Shown piece by piece: positions 1 to 11,749 of a stretch of 64,000 bases of DNA. Made by a program: the position numbers and the translations under genes. Source of the stretch: Tipula vernalis (taxonomy: Eukaryota; Arthropoda; Insecta; Diptera; Tipulidae); assembly GCA_958295665.1 (NCBI GenBank), contig OY282560.1:264354641-264418640 (forward strand), written 5' to 3'. The notes under the pieces were generated by a model. It did not search any database. It was not told the DNA's origin and saw only the letters and a program-made list of their open reading frames with translations. Each line of letters starts with the position of its first letter. Position 1 is the stretch's first letter.

Positions 1-147
1 TACCGTACCTACAAGGTTGGGTAAAATATGAGAAAAAAAAATTAATGACGTTGTTGTTATCTTTTTGACGTTTAAGTGATTTTTGGTAAAATTGCCGCGT
101 TTCAATTATAAATAATAATAATTATAGATATTAAAATAAATTTTAAC

Positions 148-442
148 CGAGCAAACGGCGCAGTGGTTAAAGCTGCGGCGGTTGGATCGGGAGGTACCGG
201 GTTCGAATCCCTATAGGGGCGGGATACAAAAGGGATTTTTCATCATCTGATTACGATCGGTGATGAAGATGAACACATCTATGACCCCCTGTTGAGAGTG
301 CAGAATCCATGGGTCGACCCACCTTTCATGTCAGCACTACAGGTTGGCATGAAGCAATGGAATGTGCAGGTGGTTTTTCAGAGACGGATCTGTAGCCGCC
401 CGTCCTCGATTTGGCTACTCCAGGCGTATAGTAGGATGGTAT
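148..442 (+). mobile_element. tRNA-derived SINE
   Basis: Begins with a tRNA-like head. An A-box-like segment GCGCAGTGGTTAAAGC lies at about 158-173, and a B box GGTTCGAATCC at 200-210. An unrelated body (GATTACGATCGGTGATGAAG, later CAGGTTGGCATGAAGCA) recurs in reverse or forward at five other places in the window. The head suggests an RNA polymerase III promoter. It lies inside a segment absent from block B and so inserted after the A/B duplication. It is not a functional tRNA, since no cloverleaf was found. Confidence 0.75.
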
Positions 443-973
443 AAAATAAATCAAGAACAAACAAAAACAGCAACAACAATAAATTTTACTTTTGATTTAC
501 GAAAAAAGACAATAAAAGATATTTGGCGTTTCCAAAAAACCATAATTTGTCTGCACCAAACCATTTTTACATCTAGAGAATTGCTACGCCAATTGAGGTA
601 AATGTAGAATTAAGTTTTTGAGCCATAGGAGCCATATCAGCATCTGATTTTTTAGAGCCAGAATTAGAGTTTGATTTATAATTGCGGATAAATTGAGAAT
701 TTTAATTATTATTAAACTAGTTTCAGAAGAATTGAAGCAATTAACGCAAGAGACTTTCATTTTTAAAAATGCGGAAACTCAAATTAAATGAATGATTTAG
801 ATAAGAAAACTGTGCTAAAATTTCACATGATAATGATTTAGAATCCAATCAACAATAGAAGTGGGTTTCAATGAATTCGAATTAAATAGGGCTTTGTTTT
901 TATATTATTAACTCACATGTCTACTAAGTATTAGTTTTAATGTAGGCTTCCACATTAATTTTTCTTTTTACAG

Positions 974-1110
974 ATGTTAGAATTTTGAATAGTTTGCCTC
1001 TACCACCGATGATTTTCATTGTGAATCACGCATTCCATTATAAACTTCTAGATATGAAAATTCGAACTATTTATTTTTCAGGCCATATTGATAATCCGGG
1101 CATTCAATAA
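974..1110 (+). CDS. Serpin alternative terminal exon A1 (reactive-centre loop plus C-terminus)
   Basis: A polypyrimidine tract ending TTTTTACAG precedes two nucleotides (AT) that complete a split codon, then 44 codons to TAA. The peptide begins VRILNSLPLPPMIF, occupying the place of the RCL. It continues VNHAFHYKLLDMKIRT, equivalent to the serpin A-D-H-P-F-x-[FY] segment, and ends IYFSGHIDNPGIQ, the final core strand with the F-x-G-[RH]-x-x-N-P signature. A private AATAAA lies at 1155-1160. The usual Asp before His is Asn here. Exon B1 at 9272 is its paralogue and differs mainly in the RCL. It cannot be a gene alone, because it supplies only the last tenth of a serpin. I infer that it is spliced to shared upstream body exons outside the window. 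The serpin call is firm; the use of this exon is unproven. Confidence 0.82.
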
Positions 1111-1504
1111 GTAGATTATTAATTATATGCGAAGTTGTGAGGTTTTTAATTTGAAATAAAACAATGGAGGTGTGGCCAACACACGACTTTCTTTTATGAA
1201 CAGAGAATTTTGAGAAATTTTATTTTTTCTTAATTTTTTTTTTAATTTTTAAATTTTTTTTTTTAATTTTTAATTTTTTATTTTTATTTGTTTTTAATTT
1301 TTGGAAACATTTTGTATCAAGTAATTTTTTGTAAACCTTATACTTTTTAAGATATTTGCAAAATAAATTTTCTGGACCAAGGGAGTGGCCACTTTCGGTT
1401 AGCCGATTTGGAGTAAAATTAAATTCACTGGGACCTCCAATTTATCAAAAAAGCTTAAATCTGAAGTTTCAGTTCGATTGGTTAAACCGGGCTGTAGAGA
1501 AGAC

Positions 1505-1543
1505 ACAGACAGACTGACAGACTGACAGACAGACAGACAGACA
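1505..1543 (+). repeat. CAGA/CTGA microsatellite
   Basis: A run of ACAGACAGACTGACAGACTG type repeats within the insertion of block A that block B lacks. Confidence 0.9.
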
Positions 1544-1978
1544 CCATTTCGAAACCCACTTTTTCGGACTCAGGGGACCTCAAAACAAATAAATCTCTAA
1601 AAATCTCAAGGTCCAAAATTTTCATGATTACTATACTTTATTTTACTAGAGTAAAAGAAAGTAATAAATGTTTGGAAATAAAATTTTTGTTTTATTAAAT
1701 TTGGATTGTAAATACTATCAATAAAATTATATCTTCACTACAGTAGCTTAGTCGGTATAATCGAAAAGTATTGAAAAGAAAACTGTACATTAGTTGAATT
1801 AGTCCTTGATACGTTTGAAAGTAAAAAACAATTTAAAATATTTGGCATTATTTTTCAAAATTTTGATAGCTTTCAACAGCATATAATGTGCACGCACTAA
1901 TGCAATTGGCGCTGCAAGCACTTTTAAAATTATGCTAAACCTCAAAATTTTTAGTAACACAGTTTATTTATTTTTTAG

Positions 1979-2133
1979 CCGTGGGATTCGTAAATTATTG
2001 CTTGATAATCGAACCGGAGCCTAAACAATTTAAGGTCAATCGACCATTTTTGTATTTGTTAATAAATAAGTCGGAGAGATTCATAATATTTTCGGGTCGC
2101 ATGTTAACCAATAAAAGGACAAACCAAATATAG
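1979..2133 (+). CDS. Serpin alternative terminal exon A2 with basic C-terminal tail
   Basis: The acceptor TTTTTTAG is followed by CC plus 50 codons and TAG. The RCL part reads VGFVNYCLIIEPEPKQ. The core follows as FKVNRPFLYLLINKSERF and IIFSGRML, close to the general serpin pattern F-x-x-x-R-P-F-x-[FY]-x-[LI]. After that comes a nine-residue tail rich in Lys/Arg (TNKRTNQI region) that the other exons lack. An AATAAA lies at 2215-2220. There is no Met near the start, so ORF callers miss it. It is recognised by phase, position between A1 and A3, and its duplicate B2 at 9795. Between A2 and B2, five of the first 11 residues differ but only two of the other 39. Serpin identity is good from the core signature; splicing is inferred. 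Confidence 0.8.
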
Positions 2134-2303
2134 GTGTTTCGAAATATGATATTATGATAACATTTAATTCGATATTTAGCTTATTTGAGTCGTTATAGTA
2201 TAATATTTAGTGAAAATAAACGTCAATAATTATAATTTTGTTTTATTATTTGAATTATTAATTTTAATTTCAATTAACTCACCGAACTAATTTTCTATTA
2301 TAG

Positions 2304-2443
2304 CCGTTCTTGTGATGAGACGCAGTGCTCCTATACCACCAAGGGATTTCACATCTGACCATGCATTTTATTTTGTACTTCAAGAATCAAATACTCAAAC
2401 CGTTTACTTGTCGGGTCGTATCAGTAATCCGGTTGTGATTTAA
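2304..2443 (+). CDS. Serpin alternative terminal exon A3
   Basis: The acceptor TTTTCTATTATAG is followed by CC and 45 codons to TAA. The peptide starts VLVMRRSAPIPPRD, with a candidate scissile bond after the Arg pair (R-R|S). It continues FTSDHAFYFVLQESN and ends VYLSGRISNPVVI, which matches the serpin C-terminal core including the G-R-x-x-N-P motif. The polyadenylation signal AATAAA (2472-2477) lies 29 nt after the stop. The split-codon phase equals that of A1, A2 and A4. The Arg at the predicted P1 suggests a trypsin-like or furin-like target, by analogy with other serpins; this is inference. The paralogue B3 at 10143 has an identical RCL but has lost this stop codon. Confidence 0.88.
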
Positions 2444-4127
2444 TCAAAATTTAAAAATTTAATTTGTTTCAAATAAAAACGTTTCAATTTATAAGCTATT
2501 TGGCAATTAAACTGTGGATGCACTCGTAATTAACCTGCAATTTTAAGAACAAAAAGAAATTCATCAAGTTTGTGCTGAAATAAATTTTTATTGTACATAG
2601 AATTAAAATAAAATTTAAATTAAATGTTGGTTTTCGAAGCGCTTAAAACCTGCCAACAATAAATCTTTTGATAATTTCTCGATTGAAAAATTTGATTCAA
2701 AAATTTTTAGTAGTTGTATTAAAAAAAATCCAAATAATTTTTCACATACATAAAGTAAGAGAAAAAATATAACTATCACAAAAGTTACATAACGATTACT
2801 TTGAATACGTTATAATCCAATTAAAAAATTCATAGAATCGTTCGTTTAACCGGCAGAGATGTATTAGGTAAAAAAAATTATGAAATTGCAAAGTTAAAGT
2901 AAAATGATATCAAAATAACAAAAAAAATTCAAATATCAGATTAACTTCGTCTCTGATTTTTTCGTGTTTCCTAATACTTACTCGTATATACCGGGTGAAA
3001 CTGTCAAATAGTTTAATTTTAGAAGTAGCTTTCACCGATCTTTCGAACCGAACATCGAACCCGCTTCGGTTCAAACATTTTCAGTTTTTTTTTACTGTAA
3101 TTGTTTTTTAATAACGACTAGGACCTCCTTTGGCGTCTAGGAATAGCCTTTAGTCTGTTATGCATGGACGAAAACCACGACCGAGTGCTGCAATTACTAG
3201 CTTCATTTCTTAAATTTTAGGATGAATAGGTTAAAAAAAAAACAATGTCGAGTTTTAGGGAACAGGCCTTCCATACGAAATCTACGGAATGAACGGATCA
3301 CAGGTACTGCACAAAAAACGGCGCTGTTTGACCAAATTTCCTGAAACTTTTAAGTTTTATGAAATCGTACCATAAAGTTATTCTGAAACGATAAAAGAAA
3401 TTATAAAAGAACCATTATAAATGTACAAAACCAAACTTTTTTGGAAATTTTGTGAACTGTTTTAGTAAAAGTTTCAATTTCTAATAAGGGTTTTTGAAGC
3501 TTATTAAGAAAGTTTTAAATTTTATGGATTTAAATTCACAACGGGACTTTTTCAGAAACACCAGTCATAAAAAAACTTATATGAAAGATTTAATTTGGTT
3601 TCTGAAACTTCAGTTGTACTTTGCTTGCCGCTTTCACTTCACTTAAATGCCAAAAACCAAAATAAAATAAAACCTGTTTAGAAGACGCATTTTAAATAAC
3701 TATTCATCAATCGCTACAATTAAGAAAAACTTATTGGGAAAAATAATTAAAGACCAAAAAAAAAAACGAAATTGAAACCGCCTATAGTTACTACTCGCAA
3801 ATACACCAGCAAAAAATTCCGTTCCGCTCAGTTTTTAAATGAACAGAAGAGTTGTAAGAGATGATCGTCTCTTCAGAGATGATATTAAACCACGGAATAT
3901 TTCGATAAGACGAGTAGTTTAATCAATATCTATGTGTTGTGCTTTTTTAGCGTATTTAAATCATTATTTTGTTTCGGGTACTCATTAGGTGAATTAATCT
4001 AACTATCAATCTATGTGTTGGCCGATTAAATGTTTTCAAAATATGTTACTAATTTACCCATATTTATTCTAGAAAAACTATTGACTAATTTTGATTGCGT
4101 TTCTCTTCATTCATTTTTATTTTACAG
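2444..4127. other. Spacer between exons A3 and A4
   Basis: AT-rich, with no serpin core motif and no other gene recognised. Near 3640-3870 it holds a decayed version of an 81-codon open frame that is intact in blocks B and C; its coding status is doubtful. Confidence 0.5.
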
Positions 4128-4267
4128 CTGTTATAATGATGGCACGTTGTATGCCTCCACCACCCAGGGATTTCACGGCCGATCATGCATTTTATTATAT
4201 CCTTCATGATTCAAGCGCTGCTACTGTTTACTTTTCGGGCCGCGTAAACATTCCGATCGTCAATTAA
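4128..4267 (+). CDS. Serpin alternative terminal exon A4
   Basis: A strong acceptor (TTTTTATTTTACAG) precedes CT and 45 codons ending TAA. The peptide opens VIMMARCMPPPPRD, typical of insect serpin RCLs. It continues FTADHAFYYILHDSS and closes VYFSGRVNIPIVN. Aligning the Pro run with the P3'-P4' prolines of alpha-1-antitrypsin puts the scissile bond at R|C, so P1 would be Arg. AATAAA is at 4332-4337. Two younger copies exist, B4 (11750) and C4 (17483), which change residues at or beside the putative P1. This is the clearest serpin exon family in the window; the serpin assignment is near certain, and membership of one shared gene is inferred from phase and layout. Confidence 0.9.
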
Positions 4268-4339
4268 ATGCAACGTTAATTTTTTTTGTATTTATTTATT
4301 TAAATTTTTTATATGAAATTTTAAAACTAAAAATAAAGT

Positions 4340-5614
4340 ACATATTTAAAAACAAATATTATAAGGATGTGTTTGTAATTTCAAATTTACTTTAGGTATA
4401 GAAACTTTCACTTTTCTCTATGTTATGGTCAGGATTATTAAGCTATCCGTACCTTTTAAAAATATGAAAGGCTTTAAAAATTAGGTAAGGTACTTGCAAG
4501 CTGATAAACTTAATCGTTATAGAGTATAGCTAAACTAATATGGAATTTGAAGTGAAGTATTTGTTCATTCTAAAGAGGTATAAAAGAACAAAATATCAAA
4601 AAATATAATTAGAAACCGTGGCCAGCACATATAGGACAAACGAATAGGCCATATAACAGGGTTATGCCCAATCCCCGTAAATGTATCGTTTATCACGCCT
4701 AATAACATCCAAGTCTTAATATAATACACAATTAATACAAACTATATTTCAATGACTACTAACAAGGCTTAGCTAAGAGATCCTTTAAATAACGTTTTTT
4801 ATTGAAAGAGAGATTTGTGGTAAGAAATGCCGATGTCTTTTTTAATACATACTATATATTCTTTGTTACCGCTGTTCAACAACAGCGGTATGATCGCAAA
4901 AATATTACTTACATACCATTATTATACTAGTTTGTGATATATTTTTAAAACAACTTTTTTTGTATTTGTATACATAATTGCATAAAACATAATTGAAAAT
5001 ATGGCACGAAAAATGTTCGTAAATGCTAATTTAATATGCCTTATATTGAGAAGGTTTGCTTAAAATGCATAAATACAATTTTAATCTATAATAATTCTAG
5101 AGTGTCAAACGATTGAACTGTTCAACGAGGTATTTACTACTACAGTAACAATTTTAAGTAAGAACGCGATATACAGAAAGTGCATATTACTGACCAGTGA
5201 TTTTTTAAGAACTTTGCTTTTAAGAAATTAATGCGCAAACTGAAGTATATGTCAGAATATAATAAAATTTTCACTGCACACTTTTCTTAAAAATAATAAG
5301 TTTTGCAATCACATTACAATTTTAATACTTGTTTGTCAGTAAGGAATCCAGGGATTCGGTGGCCAATATGTAAAATATTTTGTAAGGAAATAATTTCATC
5401 AAATTTATTAAGAAAAAAGTTATAATTAAAAGTTATTATTTATTTATATAACCTTCTGGGCAATCAAAATGAAATGTGGTAAATCCAATATTTTATTACT
5501 GAACGTCCTGTTTTGTATTTGCTTCTGAACAACTCCATTGACGTTGCTGGTCTGCGAAACATTAAGATGCTATAAGGGGAATTCTCAACGATTTTTTGTT
5601 TTTGTTTCTATTTT
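4340..5614. other. AT-rich spacer after exon A4
   Basis: Conserved in part with 11960-13800. I see no coding exon. Compared with block B, the interval about 4666-4747 is the site where the hAT remnant sits in B and C. Confidence 0.5.
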
Positions 5615-5825
5615 TCCAATCTTTTCTGGGGCTCAAGGCATTCCAAGCTCTTTCCCAGTTGGCTTTTAACGTCCTACCTTAAGCAGTAATTAGCCAAATC
5701 GAGGACGTACGGCTGCTTCATGCTAGCTTTTAGCGCAGACAAGAAAGGTGGTCGGCCCATGAATTCTGCACTTTCAACAGGGGGTCATAGTTGTGCTCAT
5801 CGTCATCATCGATCGTAATCATCAA
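5615..5825 (-). mobile_element. SINE tail fragment (block A)
   Basis: Reverse-strand match to the body and 3' part of the SINE at 148-442 (CGATCGTAATC, GGGGGTCATAGTTGTGCTCATCG and the GGACGTACGGCTGCTTCATG end). The tRNA head is missing. The same fragment sits at the same place in blocks B and C, so it predates both duplications. Confidence 0.7.
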
Positions 5826-6057
5826 CGTAATTTAGTAGAATTAAATTGCAATATTGAATAAATAAAAATATTTTTTTCAAAAATGTGAGCTATAAATAAA
5901 CTTTTATTTTATGTTAATACATATTAGATTTGTGTTACCATAAATTAATATTATATTACAGGGAAACCTTACAACGGGCATCGCCGCGACCAAAAAAGTT
6001 GTGCGTTGTGGTGAGGTGTCCCTTGAACTGAGGATTTGTGATTTTTTTATAAAAATT

Positions 6058-6595
6058 TTCTTGCGATTCTATTTCTTATCCGATTTTGATGAAATTCAGA
6101 ATTTCCAATAGAAATGGGATTCTCAAATAATTTTTAGACGAAGTTCTGGAATATGGCCAATAAGATGCGACTTGGTCATTTCTTATCCGTTATCGATTAA
6201 ATTCAGCATGCATGATGAAAATGGGATTCTTAAATGATTTTTAGAGGAAGTTCTGGAATATGGCCAATTAGGAAGGAACTTGGCCATTTCCTATCCGATT
6301 TTGATGAAACTCTGCATTTCCAATGGAAATATGATTCGATTTTTAGAGGAGGTTCTGGTATATGGCCAATTAATTAGGAAGGAACTTGGCCATTTCTTAT
6401 CCGATTTTTGGAAAATTCAGTTTCAAATAAAGTTATTGAATATGGCCAATTAGGAAGGAACTTGGCCATTTCCTATCGGATTTTGATGAAATTCAGCATG
6501 CACGATGGAAACGGGATTCTTAAATGATTTTTAAAGGAACTTCTGGAATATGGCTAATTGGGAAGGAACTTGGCCATTTCTTATCCGATACCTAA
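6058..6595 (+). repeat. Diverged tandem repeat, about 100-110 bp unit
   Basis: About five copies of a unit holding CTGGAATATGGCCAAT, AAGGAACTTGGCCATTTC, TATCCGATTTTGATGAAATT and ATGGGATTCTTAAATGATTT. Copies start near 6146, 6253, 6355, 6435 and 6543 (position of the GGAATATGGCC-type block). The rest of 5830-8640 is AT-rich without recognisable genes. Confidence 0.75.
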
Positions 6596-9271
6596 TTGAA
6601 ACCCACTCAGTACATCTAATGTGCAATGTAAACTTATATTTCTCTCAAAATTTTGTGAAATCAAAATTCGGGTTGTAACTCAATTACTATATATAATTTA
6701 TATCAAAGATTTTATTTGGTTTGGAATACCAAAACCGATTTTTTTAAAATTTAAATTCCTAATTTAAATTTCACTCAAAATTTCCGATTCAAATTTTTAA
6801 ACTAAATTCTAAGGAAATTTTGTTGGTTGTTTGAGATCTATTTTGATATTATGAGATTATGTTTAAATCAATTTGGAGCAACAAATTTACACAAATTTTT
6901 GCTCCAAACCAAGCAGAATGTGCTAATCAGTTTATAATCTAGATTTCCAAATCAATTTTTAACCCTAGTAACACTGTACAACAATTTGTACTATTTAATT
7001 CCATGCAAAATGTAGTTTAATCCAGAAACATTTTGTTACTTTCTATTTTAAATTTCTAGAAAAAAAATTATAGATAGAAAATTATAGATTTGAAACTTGA
7101 GGTTTTTTTTAAATCCACTCAATATTTAGTCAAGCACTGGTTGGAATTTTTATTAAAAGATTGGAATTCAAACTCCATGTGATTAGCTTTTGATTCGCTG
7201 TAATAAAAGCAATTGGCGGTGTATCGCTGTAATAAAAACAAATGGCGGTCCAAAAAATATTAATATTAAAGATAGAATTTCTATAAATCAGTCAAAAACA
7301 AAAAAAAATAAAATAATAAGTGTTTAACTTACTCCATTACTTTAACTCCAATCAACGTACATATTTTGAATATTCTAGCCTTTTTCGGGTTTTCCCCCTA
7401 AATTGCAGGTAAATTTTTTTTTTTCAAAAAATTAGGTCATAGATGTATTTAAAATGAAACAATAAGCCAATTGCTTTCAAAAGTTGTGTAATTTTAGCAA
7501 AAAAAAACTCCAATTTGTAATAAAATATGTTTGGCCAATTTTTTTCCCCAGCACTATATGTTGACTTTTTTCAGTTTAAATGGCACTAAATAATTTACTA
7601 AAATTGATGTTAGAATTCTGAATTTTTTCATTTTTAAATTAAATTTATAATTTAACTTGGATCTTTTCGGATTAAAAACTAGTTTTCGTTCGATCCCCTT
7701 TTGATTATGAACAGCATTAAAACTGTTGCTCAAGTGCATAAATGGGGAGAATTGCATTTGCTACGTTTTTATAGTTAAGCAATTTTAACGCTTGTTTGAC
7801 TCATATAAATTCTTTTACATGTATTTCCATATATTGCCCTAATCAAATAAATGTCGCAACGTGACGGATCGTCAAATAATGTGTAATAAACTATTGAGAT
7901 ATTTTTATTTGACGTTTATTTTGTTCTTAATTTATTGATTTAACTTAGTGGAGTGTAGGCCAAAGTAAAACTTTTTTAACTTCTGAAAAATATATTTGTT
8001 GACCTAAATTTAAAATTTGCCTTATAAAATATTTTTGATTTACCAAATTTTAAGCTATTTGAAAGTCGAATTACGTTATTTTTGAAGAAAAATTAAAAAT
8101 ATTTGGAACAAACCATAAAATACATATGTGGGTAAAACGTAAAATAAGTTGAAATATAGTATATAAAAATATGTGGTAACATTATAGCTCATTCGCTTTT
8201 ATTTGTTCTAAAAATAATAACTATCCAACAAATTTTTTTTGGTTGGATTTCAGAAAAAAAAAAAATTTTACCTGAGAATCCTAAGCCTAAATAATGTATG
8301 TAATATTTTTTCAAAACCTAGAATATTATCTTTTAATGTGTTAATAGGCCGTATTCCAGTATTTGAAATTTTATGTTATGTTATGTTATTTTTGTTTTTT
8401 CAATACAAATTCAAATAGGAACCGGGAAAATAAAATAACATAACCTAGATTTTATGGTACCAGAATACAGGGCAATATTTGTCGTATTCGTTTTTATTAT
8501 ATTATTGATGCACGGTATTGTTGAGATGGCGGTAATGTGATTACATCATGTAATCACATTCATCTCTTACGAGAGTTGTTTGATATTTACAAGAAGGCAC
8601 TAAACACATTTTACTTTATAACGGTGTACAAGGTAAATTGAAATACCGTACCTAAAAAGTTGGGTAAAATATGAGAAAAAAAATTAATGACGTTGTTGTT
8701 ATCTTTTTGACGTTTCAGTGATTTTTTGTAAAATTTCCGCGTTTGTACCTAATAGCCAGCGATTTCAACCCTCCAAATCATAATTTGTGTCCACCAAACA
8801 ATTTTTACTTCTAGAAAATTGGTACGCCAATTGAGGTAAATGTGTACTAAAATTGAAATTTACTGTACTAAATAATTTACCCAACTATTGGTTTGCAGCC
8901 TTAGTATCAAATTCTCCAACAGAATTAAATTTTTGAGCCATATCAGCATCTGATTTTTTTATAGTCAGAATTAGAGTTTGATTTATAATTGTGAATAAAT
9001 TGAGAATTTTAGTTATTATTAAACTAGATTTAGAAGAATTGAAGCAATTAACGCAAGAGAACTACAATTTTAGAAATGCAAACTTGAGTTAAATGAATAA
9101 TTTAGTTAAGAAAACTGTGGTAAAACGTAACATAATAATCTGGCCTTGGACATAATCTCTAATGATTTAGAATCCAATCAATAATAGAAGTGGTTCAATG
9201 AATTATTAACTCACTTGTCTATTAAGTATTAGTTTTAATGTGGTCTTCCACATTAATTTTTTTTTTTACAG

Positions 9272-9408
9272 ATGTTAGAATTGGGAATAGTTTGCCTCCA
9301 GCACCGATGATTTTTATTGTGAGTCACGCATTTCATTATAAACTTCTAGATATGAAAATTCGAACCATTTACTTTTCTGGCCATATTGATAATCCGGCCA
9401 TTCAATAA
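9272..9408 (+). CDS. Serpin alternative terminal exon B1 (duplicate of A1)
   Basis: The acceptor TTTTTTTTACAG is followed by AT, then 44 codons to TAA, with the same phase as A1. The start VRIGNSLPPAPMIF differs from A1 at three positions in the RCL (Leu-Gly, Leu-Pro, Pro-Ala). The core HAFHYKLLDMKIRT and the ending IYFSGHIDNPAIQ are nearly the same. Synonymous changes between the pair fall only in the core, while all RCL changes are replacements. The AATAAA at 9444-9449 lies only 36 nt past the stop, because a roughly 0.5-kb insertion present in block A is absent here. The intact frame after duplication argues that the exon is still under selection. Confidence 0.82.
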
Positions 9409-9794
9409 GTAGATTATTATATGCGAAGTTGTGAGGTTTTTAAAATAAATGTTTGGAAATAAAATTTTAGTTTTATTAAATTTGGATTGTAAATACTATC
9501 AATAAAATTTTATCTTCACTACAGTGGCTTTGTCGGAATAATCGAAAAGTATTGAAGAGAAAACTAAACATTAGTTGAATTAGTCCTTCATTTAATTTCG
9601 ATTTTGTAAATATACCCTACGTTTGAAAGTAAAAAGCAATTTAAAACATTTGGCATTATTTTTCAAAATTTTGATATCTTTCAACAGCATATAATGTATA
9701 TATACCTACGCACTAATGCAATTGGCGCTGCAAGCACTTTCAAAATTATGCTAAACCTCAAAATTTTTAGTAACACAGTTTATTTATTTTTTAG

Positions 9795-9949
9795 CCGTGG
9801 AATTCGTATCTTTATGCTCGATAATCGGACCGGAGCCTAAAAAATTTAAAGTCAATCGACCATTTTTGTATTTGTTAATAAATAAGTCGGAGAGATTCAT
9901 AATATTTTCGGGTCGCATGTTAAGGAATAAAAGGACAAACCAAATATAG
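9795..9949 (+). CDS. Serpin alternative terminal exon B2 (duplicate of A2)
   Basis: The acceptor ATTTTTTAG is followed by CC, then 50 codons to TAG. The loop reads VEFVSLCSIIGPEPKK, against VGFVNYCLIIEPEPKQ in A2. From FKVNRPFLYLLINK onward the two are identical except Thr to Arg in the basic tail. Of about ten nucleotide differences within the exon, nearly all change amino acids and I see only one synonymous change (AAG/AAA). AATAAA is at 10035-10040. The exon has no start codon and is detectable only from its acceptor, phase and core motif (RPFLYLL, IIFSGRML). This pair gives the strongest evidence in the window for selection acting on loop sequence. Confidence 0.8.
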
Positions 9950-10142
9950 GTGTTTCGAAATATGATGTTATGATAACATTTATTTAATTTGATATTTAGC
10001 TTATTTGAGTCGTTATAGTATAATATTTAGTGAAAATAAACGTCAATAATTATAATTTGTTTTATAATAAATCGGAATTTATTATTATTTGAATTATTAA
10101 TTTTGATTTTAATTAACTCACCGATCTAATTTTTTATTATAG

Positions 10143-10315
10143 CGGTTCTTGTGATGAGACGCAGTGCTCCTATACCACCAAGGGATTTCACATCTGACCA
10201 CGCATTTTATTTTGTACTTCAAGAATCAAATACTCTAACCGTTTACTTGTCGGGTCGTATCAGTAATCCGGCTGGGATTAAATCAAAATTTAAAAATTTA
10301 ATTTATTTCAAATAA
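10143..10315 (+). CDS. Serpin alternative terminal exon B3 (duplicate of A3, stop shifted downstream)
   Basis: Acceptor TTTTTATTATAG, then CG and an open frame. The RCL and core (VLVMRRSAPIPPRD, FTSDHAFYFVLQESN, VYLSGRISNP) equal A3 except Gln to Leu in the turn. At the end GTT-GTG-ATT-TAA of A3 is GCT-GGG-ATT-AAA here. The stop is therefore lost and the frame runs 11 more codons (KSKFKNLIYFK) to a TAA that lies inside the AATAAA signal at 10311-10316. The protein would carry a basic, hydrophobic tail, and the mRNA would have almost no 3' UTR before the poly(A) signal. It could be a tolerated extension or an early sign of decay. Confidence 0.8.
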
Positions 10316-11749
10316 AAACGTTTCGAATTTATAAGCTATTCGGCAATTAAACTGTGGATGCACTCGTAATTAACCTGCAAATTTCAAAAACAAAAAGAAA
10401 TTCATCAAGTTTGTGCTGAAATAAATTTTTATTGTAGATAGAATTAAAATAAATCTTGAAACGAAATTTAATTAAAATCGAGAAAAAATAAAATTTCAAT
10501 TAAATTTTGGTTTTTGAAGCGCTTTCTTAAAACCTGCCAACAATACATTTTTCGATAATTTTTCGATTGAAAAATTTGATTCAACAATTTTTAGTAGTTG
10601 TATTAAAAAAATCTAAATAATTTTTCACATACATAAAGTAAGCGAAAAAATATAACTATCACAAGAGTTATACAACGATTACTTTGAATACGTTATAATC
10701 CAATTAAAAAATTCATAAAATTGTGCGTTTTATTAGTAGAAAAAATTATGAAATTGCAAAGTTAAAGTAAAATGATATCAAAATAACAAAAAAATTCAAA
10801 TATCAGATTAATTTCGTCGCTGAATTTTCGTGTTTCCTAATTCTTACTCGTATATACAGCAAACGTGAGTTCATTCAAAACCAAACTGTCAAATAATTCA
10901 ATAGAGAATTAGAAGTAGTTTTCACCAATCTTTCGAAATGAACATCGAACCCGCTTCGGTTCAAACATTTTCAGTGAAACCCGAACCCGGGCCCGGACCC
11001 AAAACTTGATGGGTTCGATTCAACCGGGTTCACAAAGAATCGCATATTGTATTTAACTTAATGTTATACACATAAATGTTCTGCAACAATTTAGACTTCC
11101 TGCTTATATTTGAACCCAGCAGGAAACAATATGCAATATATGCAGTTTTGGAAGCTTGGGAACTGTTTTAGTAGAAGTTTCAATTTCTAATAAGGGGTTT
11201 ACATGCTTATTTAGAAAGGTTTAAATTATTTGGATTTAAATTTACGACGGAACCGGTTCAGAAACACCAGTCACAAAAAAACTTATATGAAAGCTTTACT
11301 TTGGTTTCTGAAACTTCAATTCTACTTTGCTTACTGCTTTCACTTCACATAAATGCCAAAAATCAAAATAAAATTAAGCCTGTTTAGAAGACGCATTTTA
11401 AATAACTATTCATCAATCGTTACAAATAAGCAAAACTTATTGGGAAAAATAATTAAAGACATAAAAAAAACGAAATTGAAACCGTCTGTAGCTACTACTC
11501 GCGAGTATACCAGCAAAAAATTCCGCTCTTTTCTTTTTTTAAATGATGCTCAGTTTTTAAATGAACAGAAGAGTTGTAACTCGTCTCTTCAGAGGTGATT
11601 ATTAGATGAATGAATGCAACTATCAATATATGGGTTGGCCGATTAAATGTTTTCAAAATATGTAATCCTATTAATTTACCCATATTTATTCTAGAAAAAT
11701 TATTTACTAATTTTGATTGTGTTTCTCTTCATTCATTTTTATTTTACAG

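Larger units (their letters stand above)
1..5825 (+). repeat. Duplication block A (exons A1-A4)
   Basis: The first bases (TACCGTACCTACAAGGTTGG) recur at 8644, and similarity continues with insertions and deletions through all four serpin exons to a SINE tail that ends both blocks. Block A carries two insertions that B lacks: a SINE near 148-442, and about 0.5 kb at 1143-1660 with a (CAGA)n tract. The left border is outside the window or at its first base. Boundaries are by eye. Confidence 0.8.

Noticed and set aside
195..215. tRNA-like B box that could indicate a tRNA gene
   Set aside because: No complete cloverleaf could be built and the body is repeated elsewhere; it is a SINE head.
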